A stretch of 50,517 nucleotides of DNA from Clostridiales bacterium CHKCI006 (GTDB lineage: Bacteria; Bacillota_I; Bacilli_A; Erysipelotrichales; Coprobacillaceae), in NCBI GenBank assembly GCA_900018345.1, contig FCNA01000068.1, positions 1 to 50,517 of the forward strand. Reading direction: 5' to 3'. Position 1 is the stretch's first letter. Each line of letters opens with the position of its first letter. Both the position numbers and the translations under genes were made by a program. Positions 7,969-16,500 of the stretch are shown in pieces. The notes beneath the pieces were generated by a model. The model made no database searches, was not told where the DNA came from, and was given only the letters and a program-made list of their open reading frames with translations.

Positions 7969-8751
7969 TTATTCCGTTTTCGCAGCCACAATGAGCAGAC
8001 GCCCATCCCCGCCGGATGAACCATAACAGGTAGACAGGGTGAGGAGCTGCTGGCCATATGTCGGGATAATCCCGGTGTCATAGAGGGCACACTCCCTGGC
8101 GTAGCGGATCTGGTGCAGGAAATCCGTTTCTGTATCCACTATAAGGAAACGGTACCAAGCATCCTCCTTCTGCACCTTCATCACGGAAAAAATGGTATAG
8201 AGTGCTTTGCCAGCGGCAGTTTCCAACTCAATGGTGGGATGCTCGGCATAGTAACTGGCATCCGTATAGTTTTTCAGGCTCCCGAACATGGTGCCATTCT
8301 TCATGTTGTGGCCGTAGATGATTAAGTTTGCGCTCTCCAGGCTGCACCGGCCATCCAGGAAGGGGACGCCATTTATGCTGTACGCCCCATAGAAATCCTT
8401 CCGAAGATATTTCTCAGAATCCTCCGGGGTGTGCATCAGCGGATAGTCCACCGCTGTGCCGGGGATGCAGATCCAGCCGATGCAGTCGGCGTTCTGCTCA
8501 AACAATAAGGAAAGATTTCTCTGTTCCTCCTGCGGCTCCTGAGCTTCTGCAAATTCCTCCGGCGCAGAGGATTCCGCCTGTGATTCCTCCGGATCTTCCG
8601 GCGCAGTTACCAGATCCGCCAGATCCTCGAAGGTATCCTGCGCCTGTTTCTGCCTCCACAGGTCATGGCCTGCCATGAAAACCGACAGCAGAACAACAAA
8701 AACCAGGACAGTGCCGATGACCGCCCTGGGGATTTTAGGCTTCTTCTTCAT
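7969..8751 (-). CDS. Class B sortase
   Basis: 260 residues from ATG 8751. An N-terminal membrane anchor (about 10-27) is followed by an acidic Glu-rich linker (40-80) and the sortase fold. Catalytic residues are His148 (IIYGHNM), Cys242 (LSTCYG) and Arg251. The segment IGWICIPGTAVDYPLM is typical of class B enzymes. It probably anchors the VPQTG-ended adhesin encoded about 5 kb upstream in the same element. ICE-borne class B sortases are known to use PxTG-type signals rather than NPQTN. The gene overlaps the preceding VirB4-N-like gene by 17 bases. Confidence 0.9.
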   Translation of the reverse strand: MKKKPKIPRAVIGTVLVFVVLLSVFMAGHDLWRQKQAQDTFEDLADLVTAPEDPEESQAESSAPEEFAEAQEPQEEQRNLSLLFEQNADCIGWICIPGTAVDYPLMHTPEDSEKYLRKDFYGAYSINGVPFLDGRCSLESANLIIYGHNMKNGTMFGSLKNYTDASYYAEHPTIELETAAGKALYTIFSVMKVQKEDAWYRFLIVDTETDFLHQIRYARECALYDTGIIPTYGQQLLTLSTCYGSSGGDGRLLIVAAKTE

Positions 8752-9349
8752 CGGAATCCTCCCCGTCAAAGAACTGCTCTCCATCCGTGTCCGGCATCTG
8801 GTCACCATTCATGGATGCTTCAAAGTAGACCGCCAGGAAACGTTTGATCTCCGCCTTCTTCATCCGGTGGGTTTCAAAGCCCTGCTCAGAGACCACCTTT
8901 TCGATCCGGTTGGCGGTATTAAATACCTGTTCCGGCTTCAGATTTCGGCAGCGGCCAATGAGCAGGAATTGTCTGGCGGTAGCCATTTCTGTCTGGATAT
9001 CATCCAGGAAATCAATGTCCTTTTTGATGATCTTCCGTACCTTGGGATTGGTTTCTTCCTCAAGCCGAGCCTGCAGATAGGTTTTATTATCGTCGAAGCA
9101 CTCGCAGGAGTCGGTACAGGTAACCTCGATATCCGGCACGGCGGACAGCACCATCATCAGGTGATGGATCTTGATCTCGATATTAGCCCTGGACAGCACG
9201 GAGATATTGGTGGGCGCAATCATATAAAATAAAAGCTCATATTTCCCCACCGCAAGCCCATACTTGGTAAAGGTTTTGATGCCGAGAAGTTCCTGGGTGG
9301 AGCGCCCTTTTTTCTTTTTCTGGCGGGTTCCTTTTTCCTTCTTCGCCAC
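8735..9349 (-). CDS. Detached VirB4 N-terminal-like transfer protein
   Basis: 204 residues. GTG 9349 is chosen because GGAGGTGA lies at the right distance, whereas the ATG at 9364 overlaps that site. A Lys/Arg-rich start (KKEKGTRQKKKKGR) precedes a globular region: YGLAVGKYELLFYMIAPTNI, later FLLIGRCRN, and near the end EIKRFLAVYF. These echo the N-terminal domain of TraC/VirB4 ATPases that contacts the channel. The neighbouring 611-residue ATPase lacks part of that region, so the two genes may make one split VirB4. The acidic tail is short. Family assignment is inference. Confidence 0.68.
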   Translation of the reverse strand: MAKKEKGTRQKKKKGRSTQELLGIKTFTKYGLAVGKYELLFYMIAPTNISVLSRANIEIKIHHLMMVLSAVPDIEVTCTDSCECFDDNKTYLQARLEEETNPKVRKIIKKDIDFLDDIQTEMATARQFLLIGRCRNLKPEQVFNTANRIEKVVSEQGFETHRMKKAEIKRFLAVYFEASMNGDQMPDTDGEQFFDGEDSDEEEA

Positions 9350-9354
9350 AGGGA

Positions 9355-9615
9355 TCACCTCCATTCAAAGTATTGCTGGGTAGAAATAAAGTAACGTACC
9401 GCATACCGCATAAAGTCCAGGACAGTGGTGTCATCCATCCGGATGCTTAAAAATCCAAAGCACAGGGTAACCGCAGCCGGGACAAAAAAGCCGAGCTGCA
9501 CCAGGGCCAGCACCGACAGCAGTGTTGCGATACACAGGATGGCAAAATCCCGCAGCCCCCACAGCCACAGGTTGGCGGTAGCTTTTAAGTTTTGCGGGTA
9601 AAGATAGGTTGTCAT
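9355..9615 (-). CDS. PrgI-family (VirB3-like) membrane protein
   Basis: 86 residues from ATG 9615 behind GGAGGAATCTC. Two adjacent hydrophobic segments lie at about 25-60 (FAILCIATLLSVLALVQLGF and the following FVPAAVTLCFGFL). They are preceded by YLYPQNLKA and followed by RMDDTTVLDFMRYAVRYF. This is the PrgI pattern, the Gram-positive counterpart of VirB3 that pairs with VirB4 at the membrane. It overlaps the upstream gene by four bases, and its 3' end contains the ribosome site of the next gene. Confidence 0.83.
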   Translation of the reverse strand: MTTYLYPQNLKATANLWLWGLRDFAILCIATLLSVLALVQLGFFVPAAVTLCFGFLSIRMDDTTVLDFMRYAVRYFISTQQYFEWR

Positions 9616-9860
9616 GAGATTCCTCCATTCCTTGATAAATTTTCAGCCCGTTCCAGCAGATCGTCCTGTAAACTTCCGGGCGGCACATAGCCCGCCATTT
9701 CTTTTAGGGCTTCTTCATCCTCCCACAGATGAAAGATGGTCAGATATCCTTGTACAAAGCGATCCAGACCGGCCTGTTTGGTGGACAGATTTTTTCCCTG
9801 GCAAACCGCCGCCATCTTTCGGATGCTGGCCACAGCTTCTGGTTTGATTTTCATACTCAT
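9612..9860 (-). CDS. Small conserved ICE protein
   Basis: 82 residues from ATG 9860 (GGAGGGAATCGT upstream). It is soluble and mostly helical, with no membrane segment: IKPEAVASIRKMAAVCQGK, then FVQGYLTIFHLWEDEEALKE. It lies between the VirB6-like and PrgI genes and overlaps PrgI, so it is very likely a transfer-module component. I do not recognise a named family. Confidence 0.65.
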   Translation of the reverse strand: MSMKIKPEAVASIRKMAAVCQGKNLSTKQAGLDRFVQGYLTIFHLWEDEEALKEMAGYVPPGSLQDDLLERAENLSRNGGIS

Positions 9861-9872
9861 ACGATTCCCTCC

Positions 9873-10820
9873 TTATTTTACGGAGCGGGCCAGCCCCCTG
9901 ATCAGGTTGACTGCCGTGGTGGTGGCGTGAACCACGCTCATCACGTTGACACGCACCGAGCTGTCCAAGCCGAACTGCTGGGCAATCCGAGGTACCTCGT
10001 TGGCTGCCAGCATGATGCCAAGCCCCAGGAGCATATTTCCGGGGAAGGTCAAAAGCCCTAAAAACAGAAGTGTGGTCTGCATAAAGGAGGTCAGGCAAAG
10101 GGCTGCCACCTGCCGCATCCATTGTACGAAGCCATCCGTATAGCCCCTGGGAACACTGAACATATACAATGCGCCCACGGACATCTGGATCAGCAGGATG
10201 CCGCCACGTTTAATGTTGGCGAAAAAGATCTTGATCACACAGTAGGCGAATGCGATCAGCGACAGGATATTGAACAGGCTGGCGCTGATTTCATTTCCAA
10301 TCATAAAACTGCCTACCAGCACGTTGGTGCTTTCCCCAGCCAGCCCCAGGCTCTGTTGTCCGGCAAAAATCCGGGTAAGATCCCCGGCAAAAGTGTTCTG
10401 CAGGCTGATGCAGAACTTATATAGTTCAATGGGTACCACGCCGATCAGGGAGCAGGCAAAGAAGCCTTTCAGCACGTTGATGGCGGCGGATTTGATGTCG
10501 GCCCGTCCGTGCTGGTACTCGATGGCCACATCGAACACCGCCACCACCACGCCTGCCACAAAGAGCGACCAGCCGAACAGGGTAAACAGTTCCACAGTGG
10601 CCCGCACCCAATCCAGCTCGAAGATCTCGGCTCCCATATTTCCCATCATGGTAAAGAACTGCGCCACCGCATCATAGATGGTGGTGTAGAACCACTGGAG
10701 CATGGTATCCCAGATCACGTTGGAGATCTGCTCACCGAGGAAACTGAACACGCTGCCAATGGCATCGCCAATCCCGCCGATGAGGTCACCTAACCAATCA
10801 AATATTGTAATCACCTCCAA
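9873..10820 (-). CDS. VirB6/TrbL-like polytopic conjugation protein
   Basis: About 310 residues with roughly six membrane segments (for example LFGWSLFVAGVVVAVFDVAI and LLFLGLLTFPGNMLLGLGIM) and the N-terminal FDWLGDLIGGIGDAIGSV amphipathic stretch typical of ICE VirB6-like proteins. It probably forms the inner-membrane channel. The start is odd. The frame opens at TTG 10820 inside the ribosome site, while GGAGG is ideally spaced for an ATA at 10805 (Ile-Phe-Asp-Trp), where relatives are expected to begin Met-Phe-Asp-Trp. Either a non-standard start is used or the start codon has mutated. Confidence 0.85.
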   Translation of the reverse strand: MEVITIFDWLGDLIGGIGDAIGSVFSFLGEQISNVIWDTMLQWFYTTIYDAVAQFFTMMGNMGAEIFELDWVRATVELFTLFGWSLFVAGVVVAVFDVAIEYQHGRADIKSAAINVLKGFFACSLIGVVPIELYKFCISLQNTFAGDLTRIFAGQQSLGLAGESTNVLVGSFMIGNEISASLFNILSLIAFAYCVIKIFFANIKRGGILLIQMSVGALYMFSVPRGYTDGFVQWMRQVAALCLTSFMQTTLLFLGLLTFPGNMLLGLGIMLAANEVPRIAQQFGLDSSVRVNVMSVVHATTTAVNLIRGLARSVK

Positions 10821-10822
10821 AG

Positions 10823-10857
10823 GGGAAGGCCGCTTTTACTGAGCAAACAGCCTTCCC
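10823..10857 (-). promoter_or_regulatory. Inverted repeat directly upstream of the VirB6-like ribosome site
   Basis: GGGAAGGC (10823-10830) and GCCTTCCC (10850-10857) can pair around a 19-base loop. No T-run follows. The arm nearest the gene ends about five bases before the SD, so it could affect initiation. A related AAGGCCGCTT string recurs near 7926 and 20126 in other ICE gaps. Confidence 0.4.
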
Positions 10858-10878
10858 GCCATGTTGTCGTTTCTGAAC

Positions 10879-11289
10879 TTACATTCCCGGCCCGGTCATA
10901 CCGATGGATTCGTCCTGATACATCCCCACATAGTCAAGGATCGTATCCGCGATCTGCGTCCGGTTTGCCTGGGTGATGGGAAGATACCAGGAGGGCTTGC
11001 CGTCGTATTCCCATATGTGCGGTTCGATGGCATCCCTTCCGTTTCGGATCTGTTTCCCGATGATGTCAGAGAATCGGAAAAGCTGCTGATCCACCACGCC
11101 ATCTGTCCGGTTGATGATGGACAGCTTGATGGCATCGTATTGGTCTATGATGCCGGTGGTCGTAAGCTGCAGCTTTACCCTCAGATCCTCATCCAACCGG
11201 GCCAGACAGGTTCTCCCGCAGAAGTGGGCATCCTGTAAAAGTTCGCTGTTTCCAAAGAAATTCCGCATTTCCTTTTCGTAAAAATTCAT
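10879..11289 (-). CDS. Conserved hypothetical ICE protein
   Basis: 136 residues. ATG 11289 (MNFYEKEMRNFFGNSELLQD) is favoured over the upstream in-frame start because AAAGGAAACAGC precedes it. It is soluble, with a conserved-looking core (CLARLDEDLRVKLQLTTTGI, then YDAIKLSIINRTDGVVDQ) of mixed alpha/beta character. It is found next to the transfer genes and downstream of a large ICE protein with which it nearly overlaps. No motif points to a function. Confidence 0.68.
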   Translation of the reverse strand: MNFYEKEMRNFFGNSELLQDAHFCGRTCLARLDEDLRVKLQLTTTGIIDQYDAIKLSIINRTDGVVDQQLFRFSDIIGKQIRNGRDAIEPHIWEYDGKPSWYLPITQANRTQIADTILDYVGMYQDESIGMTGPGM

Positions 11290-11309
11290 GCTGTTTCCTT
11301 TCTGCCTTT

Positions 11310-12746
11310 TCACTGGCTCATGGCAGAGCCGGGTTCTTCCGGTTGCACATCCGGCAAGGCATCCTCCTTTGCCGGAGGAGCCAGGATTGCCGGATTGATA
11401 ACGCCCTCTCCGCTGTAGCCCAACCTTTGATTATGCCATTGCCGCAGTTCCTCGCCATGTTCCCAATAGTTACTCAGGAGCCTGACTGCCTGTCCGTACA
11501 TATAGCCGGTGATGCCATCCGTATCCGCTGAATAGTTGGTGCGCTCGGCGGCCTCCGCTACAGAAGCCCCGTCTTTGATTTCCTGTTCCATCATCTGGCT
11601 CCAACGCTCGGCATAGCGGACGATCCCGTCTATGCCTCTTTCTGCTCTCAGTTCCAGATAGTTTTTCTTCATTCCATCCCGGATACGGAAAGACGGAGCA
11701 GAGCCGGTTTCCGGAGCGGATGACACATCCCTTCTGGAAAACAGTTCCCGGTTTCCAAACATGCCCCAGGGATCGTCCTCCGGGACAACATCCGGATATA
11801 ACCGAGGCAGGAGCTGGCTGATTTCATCCAGGCTCATCTCATATAAGACTCGTTCCCCAATCATCCAGTCCTGATTTTCCTGCATTGGCTCTTTTAATTG
11901 CGCCATCAGATCCAGGCTGTTGGCTGGATATTCGTCTTTCTCAAACCGGAAGGTCTGATAAAACTGCCGGAAGGTATACATTTCGACAGCGTGATCCAAC
12001 GCTCCGTTAAAATCCAGGGAAGACCATTGCTGTTCCAAACCGGCATATTCCTGATCCAGATGGGCATCCAAAAGTTCCATAAGGGCCGCATGATCGGTCA
12101 TACCGGCTGCGGCCTCATCCAGCTTGTAATACTCCGCCAGGTTCTCCCGGTTTAGTTCCACATCTTCCAAAAGGAGACTTGCGTTAGGGCCGATTTCAAA
12201 ATATCCGCCCTGGTCATATGCCTGCGCCAGTGTAGTCAATGGTGTTTCTTCTTCTGCCAGGGCCGCTAAATATTCCTGATCGTAGCTGGCGCTGCATTGC
12301 TCCAGGTTGCGATAGACGGTCTGCACCACACAAATCTCAGGGAGCTTTTCATAGAAGGCATCTTTCCCTTGCGAGAAAGCAGCGTTCCACTGGCCCCGAT
12401 AGGCTTCGTATTCTGCCTGCAGTTTCGGATGCAGCGTATCCAATACCTCCGGATTTCCAAAGTAGCGGTAATAGTGAGTCGGCGGCAGGACGGTCATCCC
12501 CGGCATGTGCAGATAGGCATCCTCTTTCGTCCATGCGGCGATTTCCTCCAGGGTAGCGTTCCGGTTTGGCTCCCCGTTTTCATACCAACAGGGATGGTCT
12601 ACGATCTGAAAACTGCGGGGCTGCTCCCTGGCAAGCAGCTCCTGAATCGCCGGGTGCTGATCCAATTCTCCGCTGTCCGGCACGAACAGATCCAGCATGG
12701 TTTCTCCAGGTTTTAAGCGGATCTCACATCGATGGAATATGACCAT
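11310..12746 (-). CDS. Large conserved ICE protein of unknown function
   Basis: 478 residues if started at ATG 12746. ATG 12698, with GGAGAAACC before it, is an alternative. The protein is acidic and soluble, without membrane segments. It is rich in aromatic residues and Glu/Asp: HYYRYFGNPEVLDTLHPKLQ in the first third, repeated small helices with YTFRQFYQTFRF in the middle, and a conserved block ITGYMYGQAVRLLSNYW near the end. It ends four bases into the next gene, so the two are coupled. Proteins of this size and style in ICEs are usually cytoplasmic accessory factors. No activity can be assigned. Confidence 0.7.
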   Translation of the reverse strand: MVIFHRCEIRLKPGETMLDLFVPDSGELDQHPAIQELLAREQPRSFQIVDHPCWYENGEPNRNATLEEIAAWTKEDAYLHMPGMTVLPPTHYYRYFGNPEVLDTLHPKLQAEYEAYRGQWNAAFSQGKDAFYEKLPEICVVQTVYRNLEQCSASYDQEYLAALAEEETPLTTLAQAYDQGGYFEIGPNASLLLEDVELNRENLAEYYKLDEAAAGMTDHAALMELLDAHLDQEYAGLEQQWSSLDFNGALDHAVEMYTFRQFYQTFRFEKDEYPANSLDLMAQLKEPMQENQDWMIGERVLYEMSLDEISQLLPRLYPDVVPEDDPWGMFGNRELFSRRDVSSAPETGSAPSFRIRDGMKKNYLELRAERGIDGIVRYAERWSQMMEQEIKDGASVAEAAERTNYSADTDGITGYMYGQAVRLLSNYWEHGEELRQWHNQRLGYSGEGVINPAILAPPAKEDALPDVQPEEPGSAMSQ

Positions 12747-12766
12747 TCCTTAATTGCCCCCTTCCA

Positions 12767-13099
12767 TCAGAGAATCGACCAGATGTACATGGGAGCGGTC
12801 AGGGTAAAGATCAGGCAGGCGAACAGGATGCATGGGGCTGCGAATTCAAACTGCCCATGCTTTCTGTAGTCGAAGTAAGCGGTGCCGACCTTTACGAAGA
12901 ACAGGATAGCCAGGATCATATCCACCACCGGGAAGACCACGTTGTTGACTACCGTTTTGATCTGTGTCTGGGCCTGCGTCCAGGTCTGTTCAATGGCCCC
13001 GGCCACGTCACCGGCGGCGAAGGCGGGCATGGCGCTGGCTGCCACCAGCAAGGTTACCATGGCCGCAGACAGAAGAATCTTTGTGGTTTTTTTCTTCAT
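12767..13099 (-). CDS. DUF3852 / VirB2-like pilin-type protein
   Basis: 110 residues from ATG 13099; ATG 13108, closer to AGGAGG, is the alternative. A signal peptide (KKKTTKILLSAAMVTLLVAA, ending AFAA) is followed by a short helical region and two membrane segments (VVFPVVDMILAILFFVKVGT and PCILFACLIFTLTAPMYIW). That layout matches VirB2/TrbC pilins and DUF3852. It is placed directly upstream of the transfer block and would form or line the conjugation channel or a short pilus. Assignment is by architecture. Confidence 0.75.
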   Translation of the reverse strand: MKKKTTKILLSAAMVTLLVAASAMPAFAAGDVAGAIEQTWTQAQTQIKTVVNNVVFPVVDMILAILFFVKVGTAYFDYRKHGQFEFAAPCILFACLIFTLTAPMYIWSIL

Positions 13100-13220
13100 A
13101 AGTTGCATTATCCTCCTATCAAAATGGGGAGGAATGTCTGGCGGCAGACGCCTTCGGCATACAGGAACCGCTTTATAACGTCTGCCGCACAAAACGATTC
13201 CTCTGTGTCGAAGTTACATT

Positions 13221-13550
13221 TTACGGCGCTTTGCCGCTTGCGAATTGTTTCTCCGTGATTGTCCGGATCTTCAGACCTAAGTTCTGGCAGAAGCGGATTT
13301 CCTCCCGCATGCCCGCCGAAACATGATCCCCGAAGATCCACAGCTCATCGCACAGCCAGAGTAGACTCCTTCCGGCCTGCATGCCGAGCTGCCTTTCCTC
13401 TGGATTGCCATCCTCCAAAACAAGGGCATAAAAATGAGGGACAACCGGAGCTGCCCCACAGGAGAATACATATCTGGCATACTGCTTGGCCCGTTCCAGG
13501 TTAGCGGAAACATCGCCGCCCAGCGGGGAGCAGATATACACCTTTTTCAT
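13221..13550 (-). CDS. DUF4406/DUF7768-like nucleoside deoxyribosyltransferase-fold protein
   Basis: 109 residues from ATG 13550 (KKVYICSPLGGDVSANLERA). The opening strand VYICSPL, the NLERAKQYARYV helix, the VVPHFYALVLED segment and the ELWIFGDHVSAGMREEI motif resemble the small nucleoside 2-deoxyribosyltransferase-like fold of DUF4406/DUF7768 proteins. Such proteins are frequent in phages and ICEs, and their substrate is unknown. The gene overlaps the adhesin stop codon region. The exact start is uncertain because several ATGs follow closely. Confidence 0.66.
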   Translation of the reverse strand: MKKVYICSPLGGDVSANLERAKQYARYVFSCGAAPVVPHFYALVLEDGNPEERQLGMQAGRSLLWLCDELWIFGDHVSAGMREEIRFCQNLGLKIRTITEKQFASGKAP

Positions 13551-13551
13551 C

Positions 13552-16500
13552 TTACTCATCATCCTTGTTCTTTTTACGGATAATCAGAAGGGCAACCAGG
13601 CCGCCCAGGGCGATGGCACCCAGGCCGATCCAGAAGCCCGTCATGCTGCTGTCTCCGGTCTGCGGCACATCCACAGTCGGGATCTTTTCGTTGGTCATTT
13701 CCGCTTTCACAATCTCACCATCCTCTCTGATCTCAAACGAATGCGGTGTCGTGTCAATCTGGTAACCATCCGGCGCATCGAATTCCTCGTAAGTGTATTT
13801 TCCATACTCCAGAGTGAAACGGGCGATCCCGTTCTCATCGGTATAGCCCTCGGCCACCACGTTGCCATCCTCGTCTTTGATGCGGAAGCCCGCATTCGGC
13901 AGGAGCTTGCCATCTGCGATGTCTTTCTTGGTGATTTCCAGCTCGCCGGTGATTGGCTTGTTCTCAATGTTGCCCAGCTCGATGACCTGGCCGTCCTCAT
14001 CGATCTGTACCTCAAAGATCTCATCGGAAAGGACATAGCCCTCCACGGTAGAAATCTCTTTGATCTGCCAGATTCCGTAAGGCACATCCGTAAAGGAGAA
14101 GCTGCCATCCTCCGCGGATTCCGCAGTCAGGATCGCATTTTCCTCGGTAAACTCCGTGCAGTCTGCCTTAAACAGCCCAAAGACCGCACCGGGGAGCGGC
14201 TCTCCGTTTTCATCCACCTTGATGCCGCTGATGCTGCCACGGATGATCTCGTTGAGGATTGCATCGCCATCATTGACCACGATCTCCACCACAGCGGTGT
14301 CCTCGCCGCCATACTCAAAGACCACCGGATAGGTTTCCTCAGAAATCAGGTAATGCTCGTTGGTGGAGTATTCCTTCACATAGTAGGAGCCAATGGGCAG
14401 GTCTGCCGAGAAGGTCAGGGTACCGTCCGCCTGGACGCCAGCGATCTCAATCAGGCCATCCTTCGGGATAGTCGTGCCATCGGCGGCAGTCAGGTCTTCG
14501 GATGCGTAGAGGGCGAAGTAAACATTGAGGATTTCATCGCCGGTGCCGATCTCGAACAGTTCATCCTTCTCCAGATCCTTATAGAGCTTCACCAGGACTT
14601 TCTGGCGCTCATTGTAGATGGAGACGGAGGTGCTGGTGACCGCCACTTCCTGTCCGGCGTACTCAAGCTCCACAGAAATGGGTTCCTCATTCAGTACCAT
14701 ACCATAAGGCGCTTTGGTTTCCACGATTTCGTATTTGCCCAGGTACAGTTCCGTGCTGGTGGCAGTGCCATCCGCCGAAGTGGTCAGGGTATCCACAACC
14801 TCGCCTGCGCTGTAACGGAGAGTGCCATCCGGCGTAGTAATGTCCTCCGCAGCCCGGATCTCAAACTCGGCCCCTTCCAGCCCGGACTCTGCGTAAATCG
14901 GCTTATACCGATCCTGCAGCTTTCCTTCCTGGATCTCCACGGAAGAGAACACCTCGCCGGTTTTCTCGATGGTGATGGTTCCTTTCTGCGGGGTGTTTTC
15001 CTTCTCCGCAATGACCAGGACAATGCCATCTTCGCTGACCGCATTCTCCGGTGTCACATTAAAGAACACGGGATCGGAATTCAGGACATATCCGTAGGGC
15101 GCTTCAACTTCCACGATGGAGTAGCCCTCGCCAAAGGGAAGTACCTCCGGCGTGATGAGCCAGCCTTCCTCATTGGTCACAAACTGAGTATGCTCCTGTA
15201 CCTCCGGATAGGTGGTGGTCATGGTGACCAGGTTGCCATCGGGATCGTAGATTTCAAAGGTAGCCCCAGCGTAGGGAATGGTTTCTCCCGTTTCCGCATC
15301 CACCTTGACAATCTTCAGGTAGGCTTCAAACTCGGCGTTGTTGATGAGATACTTATAGGTCTTTCCATGTTCGTTGATCGTGACCGTAAAGGCGGGCATA
15401 TACTCGGTGCCATCCCAGCCCTTGGTCTGCTCCACAACATATTCCCCATAGGGGAGCTTCTTGCTCTGCGCGAAACCATCGGCATCGCAGGTCAGGATAT
15501 CCCTCTCGTCCGGATCGGCGGCATCGTAGCTGCCTGCGGACTTCAGGTAAATCTGGAATTCAGCACCTTCCTCCGGTGTCTCGATCTGAGTGCTGCCATC
15601 GTCCGTGTGCTTGATGATAGCAATATCGCCCTTGATCACATCTTCGCCTACGCCTACCGGAATGATATTATGCTCGATGGTAAAGTTCCCGGCATCAGCA
15701 CCCACCTCATGGACGGTTTCATCCAGCAGGTAGCCCGGACTCGGCTCGATCTCACGGATCGTCCAGTCAGGGCCGCAAATGTACTCCGCTGTCGTAAAGG
15801 AGCCATTTTCATCGGTGGTATAGGTGTCCACAAGATCCTCTCCATTGTAAAGGCCATACTTGGCTCCGGCGAGGGTTGCATCGCCCTGGGCCTCGCCCTT
15901 TTCACTGTCGCTCTTGGTAAGCTCAACCGTGAATTTCTTCAGGATATTGGAGAATTCCACAGTGGCCACCTGACTGGCATAAACCGTCACGGTCTGGGAA
16001 TCCTGCGGCACATAGCGATCTTCTGACAGCTCAGTGATGGTGTAATCCCCAGGCTTCAGGTTATCGATCTGGATCTCTCCATTCGGGCCAGTCTGGACGG
16101 TCTGGTCTACGCCATTCCCTGTGATCTGGAAAGAGAGGCCCTCCACGATGCCATCCTCAGAGGTCTTAATGATCTTGGCGGAACCGTAACTTACTTTCAG
16201 GTTCACAAAACCCTGGACGGAATCGCTGACCGTTTCGGCAAACGTAGCCACGTCCTGAACACCGCCGCCCACGTTTCCATCTGTCCAGGTGATCACGCCA
16301 TAGCGGGTGGCCTCCTTATAGGCGGTGATGGTCATGAACTCACTGGGCGCTTCGGCTGCTGTGATGACGAGCTGGTTACCCTCCACCGAGCAGTTGACGC
16401 CGGACTCACTGGCAGAGAAGCTGAACGATCCCACTACGTTGTTTTCATCGGTGAGAACCGCCTTGTACTGGCTGCCATCCCATTCAAACTCAAAGGTCTG

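Noticed and set aside
13486-16026. 846-codon open frame on the plus strand
   Set aside because: It is antisense to the Cna-B adhesin. The repeat-rich, GC-rich codons leave the complement open by chance; there is no ribosome site or domain.
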